The position numbers and the translations under genes were made by a program. Positions 33,876-42,451 of a DNA stretch of 64,000 bases are shown here, one piece after another. The stretch spans positions 46,985-110,984 of the forward strand of contig JAPLTX010000015.1 of the NCBI GenBank assembly GCA_026397915.1, in the 5' to 3' direction. Numbering within the stretch: the first letter of the stretch is position 1; each line of letters begins with the position of its first letter. Origin of the DNA: Verrucomicrobiota bacterium (lineage in GTDB: Bacteria > Verrucomicrobiota > Verrucomicrobiia > CAIQCK01). The notes under the pieces are model-generated. The model was not told the DNA's origin. It saw only the letters and a program-made list of their open reading frames with translations, and did no database searches.

Positions 33876-36092
33876 ATGCCCGCGCGCCATCTTGCACTTA
33901 TCATTGCTCTCGTCTCGCTTACACATGTCAACGCCGCACCCGCCTGGCGCAACATCGGCCCCGGCGGCGGTGGATGGATTCCCTGCCTCGCCATCAGCCC
34001 GCACGATTCGCGCGTTGTCTATGCCGGCTGCGATGTCGGCGGGTTCTTCAAGTCCACCGACGCCGGTGCAAACTGGTGCATCCACAACACTGGCCTCCAC
34101 GATCTCTACGTCGAGGTCATCGCGCCGCACCCGCACGACCCGCACATCATCTACGTCGGCGCGGAAGGCGGTGTCCACAAATCCACCGACGGCGGCGAGA
34201 CGTGGCAGTTGCAACGCGAAGGTTTCCCGCCGACACAACTCCACAGCTTCAGCGCCCCCATCGGCGCAATGGCGATTGACCCGCAGCAACCGGACGCGCT
34301 CTACGCCGGTATCGGCCGGCCGCGCTGGAACAAAGGCGGCACCGGCACAATCTACAAGACCTCTGATGGCGGCGCGCATTGGGTTGTCGCAAACCCCAAC
34401 GGCGGCGGCATGGACCGTGAAGCTATCGTCAGCGATCTCGTTGTTCATCCACGCGAAAGCCGGCGCGTCTTCGCCGCCACTAACCGTGGTCTCTACCGCA
34501 GCAACGACGCTGGTGCAACGTGGCGGCTGTTGAACAAAGGCCTTCCTCACAACCACATCCGCCGCGTTGGCCTTTGTGCCAAACAACCCGACGTGATGTA
34601 TCTGACATTACACACCGAACCGGGCAAGCAACCGTGGCAAGGTGGTGTCTATCGCAGTGATGACGGCGGCGAAACATGGTCGCCGAAACTCGAACGTCTA
34701 TCGAAGCAAGTCGGCAAACCTGGCGCGCCAGCACCAATGACCTCGAACGTGGATCGGCTCGCCGTTCATCCCACCAACCCGGACATCGCCTATGTCGGCG
34801 ACACGGCGTGGGTGTCGGCTTTCATCTATCACACAACCGACGGCGGGCAACACTGGCAGCGCGTGACGTTCCATCCGTCGCCGCGCGCGAAGCAATCGAA
34901 CATGGACTACGGCTGGATCACCATGTGGGGGCCGACCGTGATGGGTCTCGCGATGGATTCGCGCGTGCCGGACACGCTTTACTTCAGCACGTCAGGCCAC
35001 ATCTTCCGCACAACGAATCGCGGCGAGCACTGGACGCAAAGCTACACGCAACGCGCCGAGAAACCGGCCGGCGCGCCGGACTCGCCGACGGGTTGGTGGA
35101 GCGGCACCGGGCTGGAGGTCACTTGCGCGCACGAAGTCGCCGTTCATCCGCGCGATCCGAAGCGGCTGTATCTGAGCTATGCCGACATCGGCCTGCTGCA
35201 AACCTTCGACGGCGGGCGAACGTTCACGCAGACCGTGCGCGGCATGAAGAACTCCGGCAACACCTTCACCATCGCGTTCGATCCCGACGATCCGCGCATC
35301 ATCTTCGCCGGCACCGGTTGGTGGAACCGCAACGCTGGCGATGTCTGCCGCTCTGACGATGGCGGCATGACATGGCGCGTCGTCGGCAACCCTGCCACCG
35401 GCCTGCCCGACGGCCAGACGCGCCACCTGCTCGTGGACCGCTCCAGCCCGGCGTCGGCGCGGCGCATCTTCGTCAGCGTGAAGGAACACGGCATTTTCTG
35501 TTCCGAGGACGGCGGCGCGAGCTGGCACGCGTGCAACACCGGTCTGCCCAAAGACAACGTCCGCGGTCTGGCGCAGCATCCGCGTGAGCCGGCGGTGTTG
35601 TTCGCACTGCTGGACGACAACGCCGGTTTGTTTCGCAGTGACGACAACGGGCGAAACTGGCGGCGCCTCGGCGGTGGCTTCGCATGGGCCGACCCGCAGG
35701 CGCTCGTCGTCTGCCCATCAGACCCGCAACGGCTTTACGTCGCTGCGAGAGAGAGGTTCAAGGACCGCAAACTTCATCCCGGCGGCGTCTTCGCCTCACG
35801 CGACGGCGGCGCGACGTGGACGCAAGTCTTGAAGGACCGCTTCACGGCTTCGCTCGCCGTGGACCCGCGCGATGCCGATACGATCTATGCCGGCGGTATG
35901 GACCATCCGTTTCACGACGAGTCGCTGGGCCGCGGCCTGATGTGCTCACGCGACGCAGGTCGCACATGGCAGTCGCTGAACGCGCCGGAACTGGCTTGCA
36001 CGAAGATCGCCGGGATCACCGTGGACCCGCACCAGCCGACGCGGCTCTACCTCAGCACCTCCGGCAACGGCGTGTTCGTGCGGGATGAGTGA
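33876..36092 (+). CDS. Exported Asp-box (BNR) beta-propeller glycosidase-like protein
   Basis: 738 residues with a signal peptide (MPARHLALIIALVSLTHVNA). Many Asp-box repeats of the form S-x-D-x-G-x-x-W are visible: KSTDAGANW, KSTDGGETW, RSNDAGATW, RSDDGGETW, HTTDGGQHW and others through CSRDAGRTW, in two propellers. This resembles xyloglucanase (GH74), sialidase and VPS10/sortilin propellers. I did not verify the catalytic aspartates of GH74, so polysaccharide hydrolysis is a guess. It is followed by the Memo-AMMECR1 gene after 76 bases. Confidence 0.82.
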   Translation: MPARHLALIIALVSLTHVNAAPAWRNIGPGGGGWIPCLAISPHDSRVVYAGCDVGGFFKSTDAGANWCIHNTGLHDLYVEVIAPHPHDPHIIYVGAEGGVHKSTDGGETWQLQREGFPPTQLHSFSAPIGAMAIDPQQPDALYAGIGRPRWNKGGTGTIYKTSDGGAHWVVANPNGGGMDREAIVSDLVVHPRESRRVFAATNRGLYRSNDAGATWRLLNKGLPHNHIRRVGLCAKQPDVMYLTLHTEPGKQPWQGGVYRSDDGGETWSPKLERLSKQVGKPGAPAPMTSNVDRLAVHPTNPDIAYVGDTAWVSAFIYHTTDGGQHWQRVTFHPSPRAKQSNMDYGWITMWGPTVMGLAMDSRVPDTLYFSTSGHIFRTTNRGEHWTQSYTQRAEKPAGAPDSPTGWWSGTGLEVTCAHEVAVHPRDPKRLYLSYADIGLLQTFDGGRTFTQTVRGMKNSGNTFTIAFDPDDPRIIFAGTGWWNRNAGDVCRSDDGGMTWRVVGNPATGLPDGQTRHLLVDRSSPASARRIFVSVKEHGIFCSEDGGASWHACNTGLPKDNVRGLAQHPREPAVLFALLDDNAGLFRSDDNGRNWRRLGGGFAWADPQALVVCPSDPQRLYVAARERFKDRKLHPGGVFASRDGGATWTQVLKDRFTASLAVDPRDADTIYAGGMDHPFHDESLGRGLMCSRDAGRTWQSLNAPELACTKIAGITVDPHQPTRLYLSTSGNGVFVRDE

Positions 36093-36168
36093 CAGCGTGC
36101 CAATGAAACAGCTACCGTTTTCGGCACCTTTGGCGCAAAATAGTGTCGTAGCAATCTGAGAGACAATT

Positions 36169-37716
36169 ATGAGCGGCAGAACCAGATTTCTTCCGATCGT
36201 CGGCGCGGTCACTTTGGTCGTTGCCGTTACAATCGCCGGATGCGGACCACGCAAGGAAAGCGCGAACCCGCAATCAAAACAGCCCGCGCTCGTCCGCGAG
36301 CCGGCCGTCGCCGGGCTTTTCTATCCGAAGGACCCCCAAAAGCTGTCGCAAACGATTGACATGTTGCTCGCGTCCGTCCAGCCAGCTTCCGTCAGCGGCG
36401 AACTCAAGGCGTTGATCTGTCCGCACGCGGGTTATCCGTATTCCGGCCTGACCGCCGCTTTCGGCTACAAGGTGCTCGCCGGTCGCGACGTAAAGACCGT
36501 CTTCCTGCTCGCTGGCAGCCACTACGTGGCGTTTCAGGGCGCGTCGGTCTGCGCGGCCGACGTTTACCGCACGCCGCTCGGCGACGTGAAGATTTCTGAC
36601 AAGTCGAAGGCGCTGGCGAAACTTCCACCGTTCATGCTGGAACCGCGCGTGCCAATGCGTCGGCCCGATTGGTCCATCCAGTCGTCGCGGTCCGCGCCGC
36701 CGCCCGGCGAGGACACGCCGGAAACATGGGAACATTCTGGCGAGGTTGAGGTGCCGTTCCTGCAAAAGGTCCTCAGGCCGTTCGAGTTGGTTTCGATGGT
36801 CTTCGGCCAAACTGATCCCGCCGCCGCGGCACAGGCGCTCGCCAGCCAACTCGACGACCACTCGCTCGTCGTCGTCAGCACAGACCTGAGCCATTATCAT
36901 CCTTACGATCAAGCGCGGCAGTTGGATACCCGCACCGTCACGGCCATTCTCAACATGACGCCCGACGTTATCGCCGGCGAGGATGCCTGCGGCCACATGC
37001 CCATCTGCACGTTGCTGCATCTGGCCAAGATGAAGGGCTGGAAGCCGAAGCTGCTCGACTACCGCAACAGCGGCGACACCAGCGGCAACAAGTCCGGCGG
37101 CGTTGTCGGCTACACCGCCATCGCGTTCACGGCACCGGAGCAAGAGAGTTTCAACAAGGAGGAACGCAAACTCCTGCTCAACCTCGCCCGCCGCACCGTC
37201 AAGGAGGTCGTCACGGCCAACCGCCTGCCCGTTGTTGACGCGAAGACGCTGCCCGCGAAGTTCGCCGAACTGAAGGGCTGCTTTGTGACGCTCACCGAGA
37301 ATGGCGCATTGCGCGGCTGCATCGGCAACATTATGCCGCAGATGCCGCTCTACCAGGCCGTCATCGAGAACGCGCAGAGCGCTGCGACGCGCGACCACCG
37401 TTTCCAACCCGTGCGCCCCGACGAGCTCGACAAGCTCCAGGTCGAGGTGAGCGTGCTAACCGTGCCGCAGCCGCTCGTGTTCAGTTCGCCGAACGACCTC
37501 CTCGCCAAGCTGCAGCCGCATCGCGACGGCGTCGTGCTGCAAGTCAACGGGCGCGGAGCAACGTATCTACCACAGGTCTGGGAGCAGATTCCCAACAAGG
37601 TCATGTTCCTCAACACGCTCTCGGAAAAAGCCGGCTGCGCGCCCGACGCGTGGCGCGGCCCCGGCACCGCCGTCGGCATCTACCACGTCGAGGCGTTCAA
37701 GGAATCGGAGATGTAG
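36169..37716 (+). CDS. Memo-AMMECR1 fusion (AmmeMemoRadiSam protein B+A) with lipoprotein signal
   Basis: 515 residues. The first 25 residues are a signal ending in a lipobox-like TIAG-C25. Residues 45-320 are a Memo-like domain, with His86 in CPHAGYPYSG, His118 in AGSHYVAFQG and Cys274 in ACGHMPIC matching the Memo metal/thiol residues. Residues 330-510 are an AMMECR1 domain with LRGCIG at 382. The two normally form a triad with a radical SAM protein, which is absent here. An exported form is unexpected for a family thought to be cytoplasmic. It is followed two bases later by the spermidine-synthase-like gene. Confidence 0.88.
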   Translation: MSGRTRFLPIVGAVTLVVAVTIAGCGPRKESANPQSKQPALVREPAVAGLFYPKDPQKLSQTIDMLLASVQPASVSGELKALICPHAGYPYSGLTAAFGYKVLAGRDVKTVFLLAGSHYVAFQGASVCAADVYRTPLGDVKISDKSKALAKLPPFMLEPRVPMRRPDWSIQSSRSAPPPGEDTPETWEHSGEVEVPFLQKVLRPFELVSMVFGQTDPAAAAQALASQLDDHSLVVVSTDLSHYHPYDQARQLDTRTVTAILNMTPDVIAGEDACGHMPICTLLHLAKMKGWKPKLLDYRNSGDTSGNKSGGVVGYTAIAFTAPEQESFNKEERKLLLNLARRTVKEVVTANRLPVVDAKTLPAKFAELKGCFVTLTENGALRGCIGNIMPQMPLYQAVIENAQSAATRDHRFQPVRPDELDKLQVEVSVLTVPQPLVFSSPNDLLAKLQPHRDGVVLQVNGRGATYLPQVWEQIPNKVMFLNTLSEKAGCAPDAWRGPGTAVGIYHVEAFKESEM

Positions 37717-37717
37717 C

Positions 37718-40231
37718 ATGACCGTCGCGGACACGCCGCCACGCGCAAGTCGGTTGCTGCTCGTAGCCGTCGGCGGACTCGGTGCGGCGTCGGTCATCGC
37801 GCAGTTGGTGCTGATGCGCGAGATGCTCGCGGCGTTCGCCGGCAACGAGATGGTGCTCGGCATCATTCTGGGCAACTGGCTCCTTCTCACCGGCGCGGGC
37901 GCTTGGCTGTGCCGCGCGTCGGGCCGTCTTCGCAACCGCGAGGGCGCGTTCATCGGCGGGCTGATCTTCATCGCCGTCGCACCGCTCGTGCAGGTCTTTC
38001 TGCTCGCCGTGCTGCGCAACGCCGTCTTCGGGCGCGGCATCCAGGTCGGCCTCACGGAAACAGTGCTCGCCAGTTTCGTCATGTTGCTCCCCTTCTGCGT
38101 CGCGTCCGGCTGGCTGCTGACGCTGGCGTGCTCCGTCGTCACGGGTGGAAAAGCGCGGCCACTCTCAACAGACGACTCCCCTCACCCTGGCCCTCTCCCC
38201 TCGCAAGCGAGGGGAGAGGGAAATCTTCCGCCGTCGCAACCTTCCACGCCGGATGATTTGTCCGTGCTCAAGGCGAAGAACTCCTCCCTCTCCCCGCCCC
38301 AGCGGGGAGAGGGCCGGGGTGAGGGGCCGCCGCAGTTGAACCGTCCCAGCTTCGAGGAAGCCGCCGCCTCCGCTATCGGGCGCGTCTATGTCGCCGACTG
38401 CATCGGCAGCATCGCGGGCGGCGCGCTGTTCAGCTTCGTGCTGGTGCGATTGTTCGATCACCTCGGCATCCTCTTCTTCCCGGCGTTGCTGAACCTTCTG
38501 CTCGCGGGCGCGCTGGCGGTGTGGTTCGGAAGGAGACTCCTGCTCGCCGTCGCGGCCGTCCTCGCGGCAGCGATCGCGGGCATCATCCTCTTCGCCAACG
38601 CCGACGCGCTGGCCACGGCGATCCAGTTCGCGGGGCAGCACGTCGTCTTCCGCGGCAACTCCCCCTACGGTAAGCTCGTCGTCACCGAGTCCTCCGGCCA
38701 ATACAACTTCATCGAGAACGGCCTGCCGCTCACCTCCACCGACAACACTCAGCAGGTCGAGGAGACCGTCCACTACGCGATGGCGCAGCGGCCCGGCGCG
38801 CGGCGCGTGCTGGTCGTCTGCGGCGGCGTCTCCGGCACCGCGCGCGAGATCCTCAAGTATGGCGTCGCCGACGTCACCTGCGTCGAACTCGACCCGCTTA
38901 TCATCGAGGCGGGCCGCCGGTTCCTCCCCGCCAACCTCAGCGACCCACGCATTCGGCTCGTCAACACCGACGGCCGGCTCTTCGTGAAACAAACCGCCGA
39001 CCGCTATGACGTCGTCATCGTGGACGTGCCCGACCCGTCCACGTCGCAGCTCAACCGCTTCTACACGGCGGAGTTTTTCGGCGAGGTCAAACGCGTGCTC
39101 ACCGACGGCGGCGTGCTGTCGTTTGGGCTGGGCCGCTACGCCGACTACGTCGGCCCGGAACTGGCGCAGCTGCTCACGTCGGCGCGGCGCACGCTCGACA
39201 CGGCGTTCAACAACACGCTGGTGATTCCCGGCGGTCGCGTCTTCTTCCTCGCCTCCGACGGCCCGCTGCACGAGGACATCGCCGCACGCATCGAGGCGGC
39301 GGGCGTCACCACGCGCCTCGTCAACCGCCACTACCTCGCCGCCACACTCGCGCCCGACCGCATGGAGGACATGCGCCGCGCCACCGCACAGCCCGCCGCC
39401 GTGAACCGCGACTTCAGTCCGATGCTCTACTACTACCACCTGCTCCATTGGATGAGTCAGTTCAAGGTGCGGTTCGGTTTGCTGGAGGCCGCTCTGCTGG
39501 CGTTGCTCGCGTTCTACGTCGTCCGCCTTCGCGCCGCGCCGCTGGCGGTGTTCGCGGGAGGCTTCGCCGCGTCGGGACTGGAAGTGGTGTTGCTGCTGGC
39601 GTTCCAGATTCTCTACGGCTCCGTCTATCAACAACTCGGCGTCATCGTCACCGTCTTCATGGCAGGCCTCGCCGCCGGCGCATTTGGGATGAACCGCCTA
39701 GCTGGGAGGGGCGACGTCCACGTCGCCCCATCTTCATCAACCACCGGCGGCGTGGACGCCGCCGCTCCCAGTGGGACCGCTCACGAGCGCAGACAGGAGT
39801 GTCCGCATTACAGGCGGCAACTGGCCTGGCTCGCGTTTGCCGTCGCGACGTTCGCGGCGTTGCTGCCGCTCTGCCTGATGGCGCTCGCCCGCGCTGGCGG
39901 CAATGGCGGATTCCTCCTCGTGCAAGCGGCCATCGCGCTGCTCACATTCATCCTCGCCGCGCTCGTCGGCATGCAGTTCCCACTGGCAGGCCGGGTTGTA
40001 GAGTCGGCCGTCTCGGCCGACGCGCAGCAACCAACGGGGAAGTCGGCCGAGACGGCCGACACTACAATCGCCTCGCGGCTCTACACGGCGGACTTCGTCG
40101 GGGCGTGTCTTGGCGCGCTGCTGCCGAGCACGCTGCTGATCCCGCTCATCGGCGTCCCCGCCGTCTGCCTCCTCATCGCCGCCCTGAACGCCGTCGCGGG
40201 CGTCGTGGTGCTGCGGAGCAGCCGCAGATAA
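37718..40231 (+). CDS. Membrane spermidine synthase-like protein with MFS-type flanks
   Basis: 837 residues. The N-terminal part has membrane segments (LLVAVGGLGAASVIAQLVLM onward) and the C-terminal part about six to eight more. The middle is a class I methyltransferase-like spermidine synthase domain: LVVCGGVSGTAREILKYG, VTCVELDPLIIEAGR, YDVVIVDVPDPSTSQLNRFY. The enzymatic role in polyamine synthesis is uncertain, because such membrane forms lack biochemical proof. Three different palindromic elements are read in frame, at 38177, 39703 and 39996. They fall in loops between membrane segments and may enlarge the protein by about 120 residues. It starts two bases after the Memo-AMMECR1 stop. 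Confidence 0.85.
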   Translation: MTVADTPPRASRLLLVAVGGLGAASVIAQLVLMREMLAAFAGNEMVLGIILGNWLLLTGAGAWLCRASGRLRNREGAFIGGLIFIAVAPLVQVFLLAVLRNAVFGRGIQVGLTETVLASFVMLLPFCVASGWLLTLACSVVTGGKARPLSTDDSPHPGPLPSQARGEGNLPPSQPSTPDDLSVLKAKNSSLSPPQRGEGRGEGPPQLNRPSFEEAAASAIGRVYVADCIGSIAGGALFSFVLVRLFDHLGILFFPALLNLLLAGALAVWFGRRLLLAVAAVLAAAIAGIILFANADALATAIQFAGQHVVFRGNSPYGKLVVTESSGQYNFIENGLPLTSTDNTQQVEETVHYAMAQRPGARRVLVVCGGVSGTAREILKYGVADVTCVELDPLIIEAGRRFLPANLSDPRIRLVNTDGRLFVKQTADRYDVVIVDVPDPSTSQLNRFYTAEFFGEVKRVLTDGGVLSFGLGRYADYVGPELAQLLTSARRTLDTAFNNTLVIPGGRVFFLASDGPLHEDIAARIEAAGVTTRLVNRHYLAATLAPDRMEDMRRATAQPAAVNRDFSPMLYYYHLLHWMSQFKVRFGLLEAALLALLAFYVVRLRAAPLAVFAGGFAASGLEVVLLLAFQILYGSVYQQLGVIVTVFMAGLAAGAFGMNRLAGRGDVHVAPSSSTTGGVDAAAPSGTAHERRQECPHYRRQLAWLAFAVATFAALLPLCLMALARAGGNGGFLLVQAAIALLTFILAALVGMQFPLAGRVVESAVSADAQQPTGKSAETADTTIASRLYTADFVGACLGALLPSTLLIPLIGVPAVCLLIAALNAVAGVVVLRSSRR
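38177..38332. repeat. Bipartite palindromic element (copy B) inside the spermidine-synthase-like gene
   Basis: Same family and orientation as 10041-10193. Read in frame on the plus strand it encodes HPGPLPSQARGEGN and later SLSPPQRGEGRGEG. The outer arms (CCCCTCACCCTGGCCCTCTC and its inverse) and the inner hairpin around GCGAGGGGAG are conserved with copy A. Confidence 0.93.
39703..39770. repeat. Palindromic element, TGGGAG(G/C)GGCG type, inside the same gene
   Basis: The left arm TGGGAGGGGCGACGTCCACG is the inverse of the right arm CGTGGACGCCGCCGCTCCCA with about three mismatches over 25 bases. In frame it encodes GRGDVHVAPSSSTTGGVDAA between two membrane segments. Confidence 0.9.
39996..40067. 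repeat. Palindromic element, TTGTAG type, inside the same gene
   Basis: TTGTAGAGTCGGCCGTCTCG pairs with the right arm ending GGCCGACACTACAA. In frame it encodes VVESAVSADAQQ and KSAETADTT just before the conserved ASRLYTADF segment. It is the third copy of the family seen at 7531 and 21484. Confidence 0.92.
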
Positions 40232-40264
40232 ACACCGTTCTTCGTCACGTTTTCCATCCCGCAG

Positions 40265-40600
40265 CGACCCAAAAAACGCTGTTTTTTCACCCGCCGCGGC
40301 CACGCCGACCCTAAAAATGGCATTTTTTGACCTGCCGCGGCTGCGCCGACCCAGAAAACGCCGTTTTTCCATCAGCCGCAGCCTCGGCGACCTGAAAAAT
40401 GACATTTTTCGACCCGCCACGGGCGTGGCGGTATAAAACATGGCTCTTTTTGAGCAAAAAATCCGTGCGCCGGCCGGCAAGCCGGTTTTCCTGAGCCAAA
40501 CATCCGCAATCCGACCGGAATATCGTTTTTGCGGAGCCAAAAATCCGTAATCCGGCCGGAAGATGGATTTTTTGGAGCAAAAAAACGACACCTCTTGCCC
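40265..40600. repeat. Tandem array, 41-bp period, two sub-blocks, with A/T tracts
   Basis: In the first block CGACCC starts at 40265, 40306, 40347 and 40388 (and CGGTAT at 40429), exactly 41 apart. Each unit has an A-tract near base 9 and a T-tract near base 20. In the second block GAGC(C/A)AA starts at 40452, 40493, 40534 and 40575, again 41 apart. 41 is not a multiple of three, so frames cycle and no gene is supported between 40232 and 40819. The first unit begins 34 bases after the previous gene's stop. Confidence 0.93.
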
Positions 40601-40819
40601 CAAGCCACGCCAAGAGAGAGGCAGAGAGAAGTCGGCGCCGCCGGCACGCCCCGGCAGCGACCATTCGCCCCGCCGCCTCCCGCCAAGGCCCGTGGAGCGA
40701 CCCAGCCGCGAAGATGGCCCCGCAGAAACGCCCGGCGAAAAGCGCTTGATGCAAGGAGGCTCGGAGAGGACAATCATCGCCAATCAGAAATAGCTTCGCC
40801 AATACAGGGAGAAGAACAA

Positions 40820-41350
40820 ATGACAGCGATTGAAGTCTTGGACACCTTTGTGAAGATCGGTCTCGGTGCTCTTGTTGGGGGATGGTTCACTTTGGCCGTT
40901 CAGAAGCGCAATCATCAACATGAGGAAAGAGGCGAACTGCTCAGGCGTCGCCGCGATAACTTGGATGAAATCTGTAAGGAGTTCGAAGCAGTTCACGCAG
41001 TAGTGTCCACGTTTATCAACAGAGCAGGCGCTATTGCAGCCGGAACACCTCAAGGCCCAGTGATTCTACGCGCGATGCTTAATGCTCCCAATGAAGACGT
41101 TGATACACAACGAACAAAGGCAACCGCGAGACTGCACTACTTAGAAGGGCGTCTCTACCTCTTGGGGTTTAAGAATATATCGGTCCTAGTGGCCGAATAC
41201 CGACAGATCGTGGCACGAATTGGCGCGGCTACGGACAGCACTCAGTGGGATCAAGCTTTCAAAGCGATTACCGAACTCCTGATGCAACTCGAACAACAGC
41301 GCGTTAACATTTACGAATCTTTGAACAAGAAGTTCGAAGACAAGAACTAG
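40820..41350 (+). CDS. Small membrane-anchored helical protein of unknown function
   Basis: 176 residues from MTAIEVLDTFVKIGLGALVGG, with GGGAGAAG upstream of the ATG. One membrane segment near residues 10-28 is followed by a long amphipathic helix (HQHEERGELLRRRRDNLDEI) and further helices. Codon use is visibly less GC-biased than that of the neighbours. I do not recognise a family. The 41-bp array lies just upstream. The downstream esterase starts nine bases after its stop, so they may be co-transcribed. Confidence 0.7.
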   Translation: MTAIEVLDTFVKIGLGALVGGWFTLAVQKRNHQHEERGELLRRRRDNLDEICKEFEAVHAVVSTFINRAGAIAAGTPQGPVILRAMLNAPNEDVDTQRTKATARLHYLEGRLYLLGFKNISVLVAEYRQIVARIGAATDSTQWDQAFKAITELLMQLEQQRVNIYESLNKKFEDKN

Positions 41351-41358
41351 AATACCAA

Positions 41359-42234
41359 ATGAAAACTCTCTCGCTACTGGTGCTGCTTCTCTGTTCCGTC
41401 ATCCTCCGCGCTAACGTGCTCGATCCGGTGCCGCTCTGGGCCGACGGCGCGCCGGGCGCACTCGGCAAGACGGAGTTCGATATCCCGACGCTGACGCCGT
41501 ATTTGCCGGAGGCGGCGAAGGCCACGGGCGCGGCGATTGTGATTTGTCCCGGCGGCGGCTACGGACATCTGGCGGTGCATGAGGGCCGCGACTACGCGCT
41601 CTACCTGAACCAGCACGGCGTGGCGGGCTTTGTGCTGCGTTACCGGCTCGGCTCGCACGGCTACCGGCATCCGGTGATGCTGAACGACGCGGCGCGCGCG
41701 TTGCGGCTGGTGCGGGTGCGGGCCGGGGAGTGGAAGGTGGACCCGAAGCGCGTGGGGGTGATGGGATCGTCGGCGGGCGGGCATCTGGCCTCGACGCTGG
41801 TGACGCACTTTGACGCGGGCAAGCCCGACGCGAGCGATCCGGTGGAGCGCCAGAGCAGCCGGCCGGATGTCGGCGTGTTGTGTTACGCGGTGATCTCGAT
41901 GGGCGACGCGAACACGCACCGCGGTTCGCGCAAGAACCTGCTGGGGGAGAATCCGCCGGAGGATCTGGTGAAGCTGTTGTCGAACGAGCTGCAAGTGACG
42001 AAGGAGACGCCGCCCTGTTTCATCTGGCACACGTGGGAGGACAAGGGCGTGAAGGTGGAGAACAGCCTCAACTTCGCCGCGGCGATGCGCCGATGTAGCG
42101 TGCCATTCGACCTGCACATCTATCAGCAAGGCCGGCACGGCATCGGCCTCGCCGACAAGGAGCCGTTCGCGAACCCGCATCCGTGGGCGAAGGACCTGGT
42201 GTTCTGGCTGAAGGCGCAGGGGTTTGTGAAGTAA
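41359..42234 (+). CDS. Exported alpha/beta hydrolase (acetyl-xylan-esterase-like)
   Basis: 291 residues with a signal peptide of about 18 residues. The alpha/beta hydrolase core is clear: oxyanion region CPGGGYGHLAVHEG, nucleophile Ser138 in VMGSSAGGHLAST, late acid region around WEDKGVKVENSLN, and His in GRHGIGL. This matches the family of carbohydrate esterases that deacetylate xylan or related glycans. The exported location and the sugar-enzyme context support a carbohydrate ester substrate, which is inference. Confidence 0.88.
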   Translation: MKTLSLLVLLLCSVILRANVLDPVPLWADGAPGALGKTEFDIPTLTPYLPEAAKATGAAIVICPGGGYGHLAVHEGRDYALYLNQHGVAGFVLRYRLGSHGYRHPVMLNDAARALRLVRVRAGEWKVDPKRVGVMGSSAGGHLASTLVTHFDAGKPDASDPVERQSSRPDVGVLCYAVISMGDANTHRGSRKNLLGENPPEDLVKLLSNELQVTKETPPCFIWHTWEDKGVKVENSLNFAAAMRRCSVPFDLHIYQQGRHGIGLADKEPFANPHPWAKDLVFWLKAQGFVK

Positions 42235-42313
42235 CGTGTTATTTCAGTCACCGAGACGAGAAAAACTTCACCAGCCGCCGTTGGTGCGTCCGGGCCACGA
42301 ACAAGACATCGCA

Positions 42314-42388
42314 GGTAGGGCCGGACCGCTGGGCCGGCCGGAGCGTGGAACGAAAGCGATTCGGCGCGCCCGGCGGTCGCGCCCTACC
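42314..42388. repeat. Palindromic element, GGTAGGGC type
   Basis: The arm GGTAGGGCCGGACCGCTGGG is inverted at the right (CCCGGCGGTCGCGCCCTACC) with mismatches over about 25 bases. It fills most of the gap between the esterase and the phospholipase-like gene. Confidence 0.82.
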
Positions 42389-42451
42389 GGGCTTGCCGCA
42401 ACGCAGTGCCCACTAACCAAAGGTTTGTGTATAGGCAGACAAGGAAATCTT

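Noticed and set aside
33702..34586. N-terminal extension of the DUF123 gene to 34586
   Set aside because: The extension is the antisense of the beta-propeller gene and crosses a palindromic element; the family N terminus lies at about 33701.
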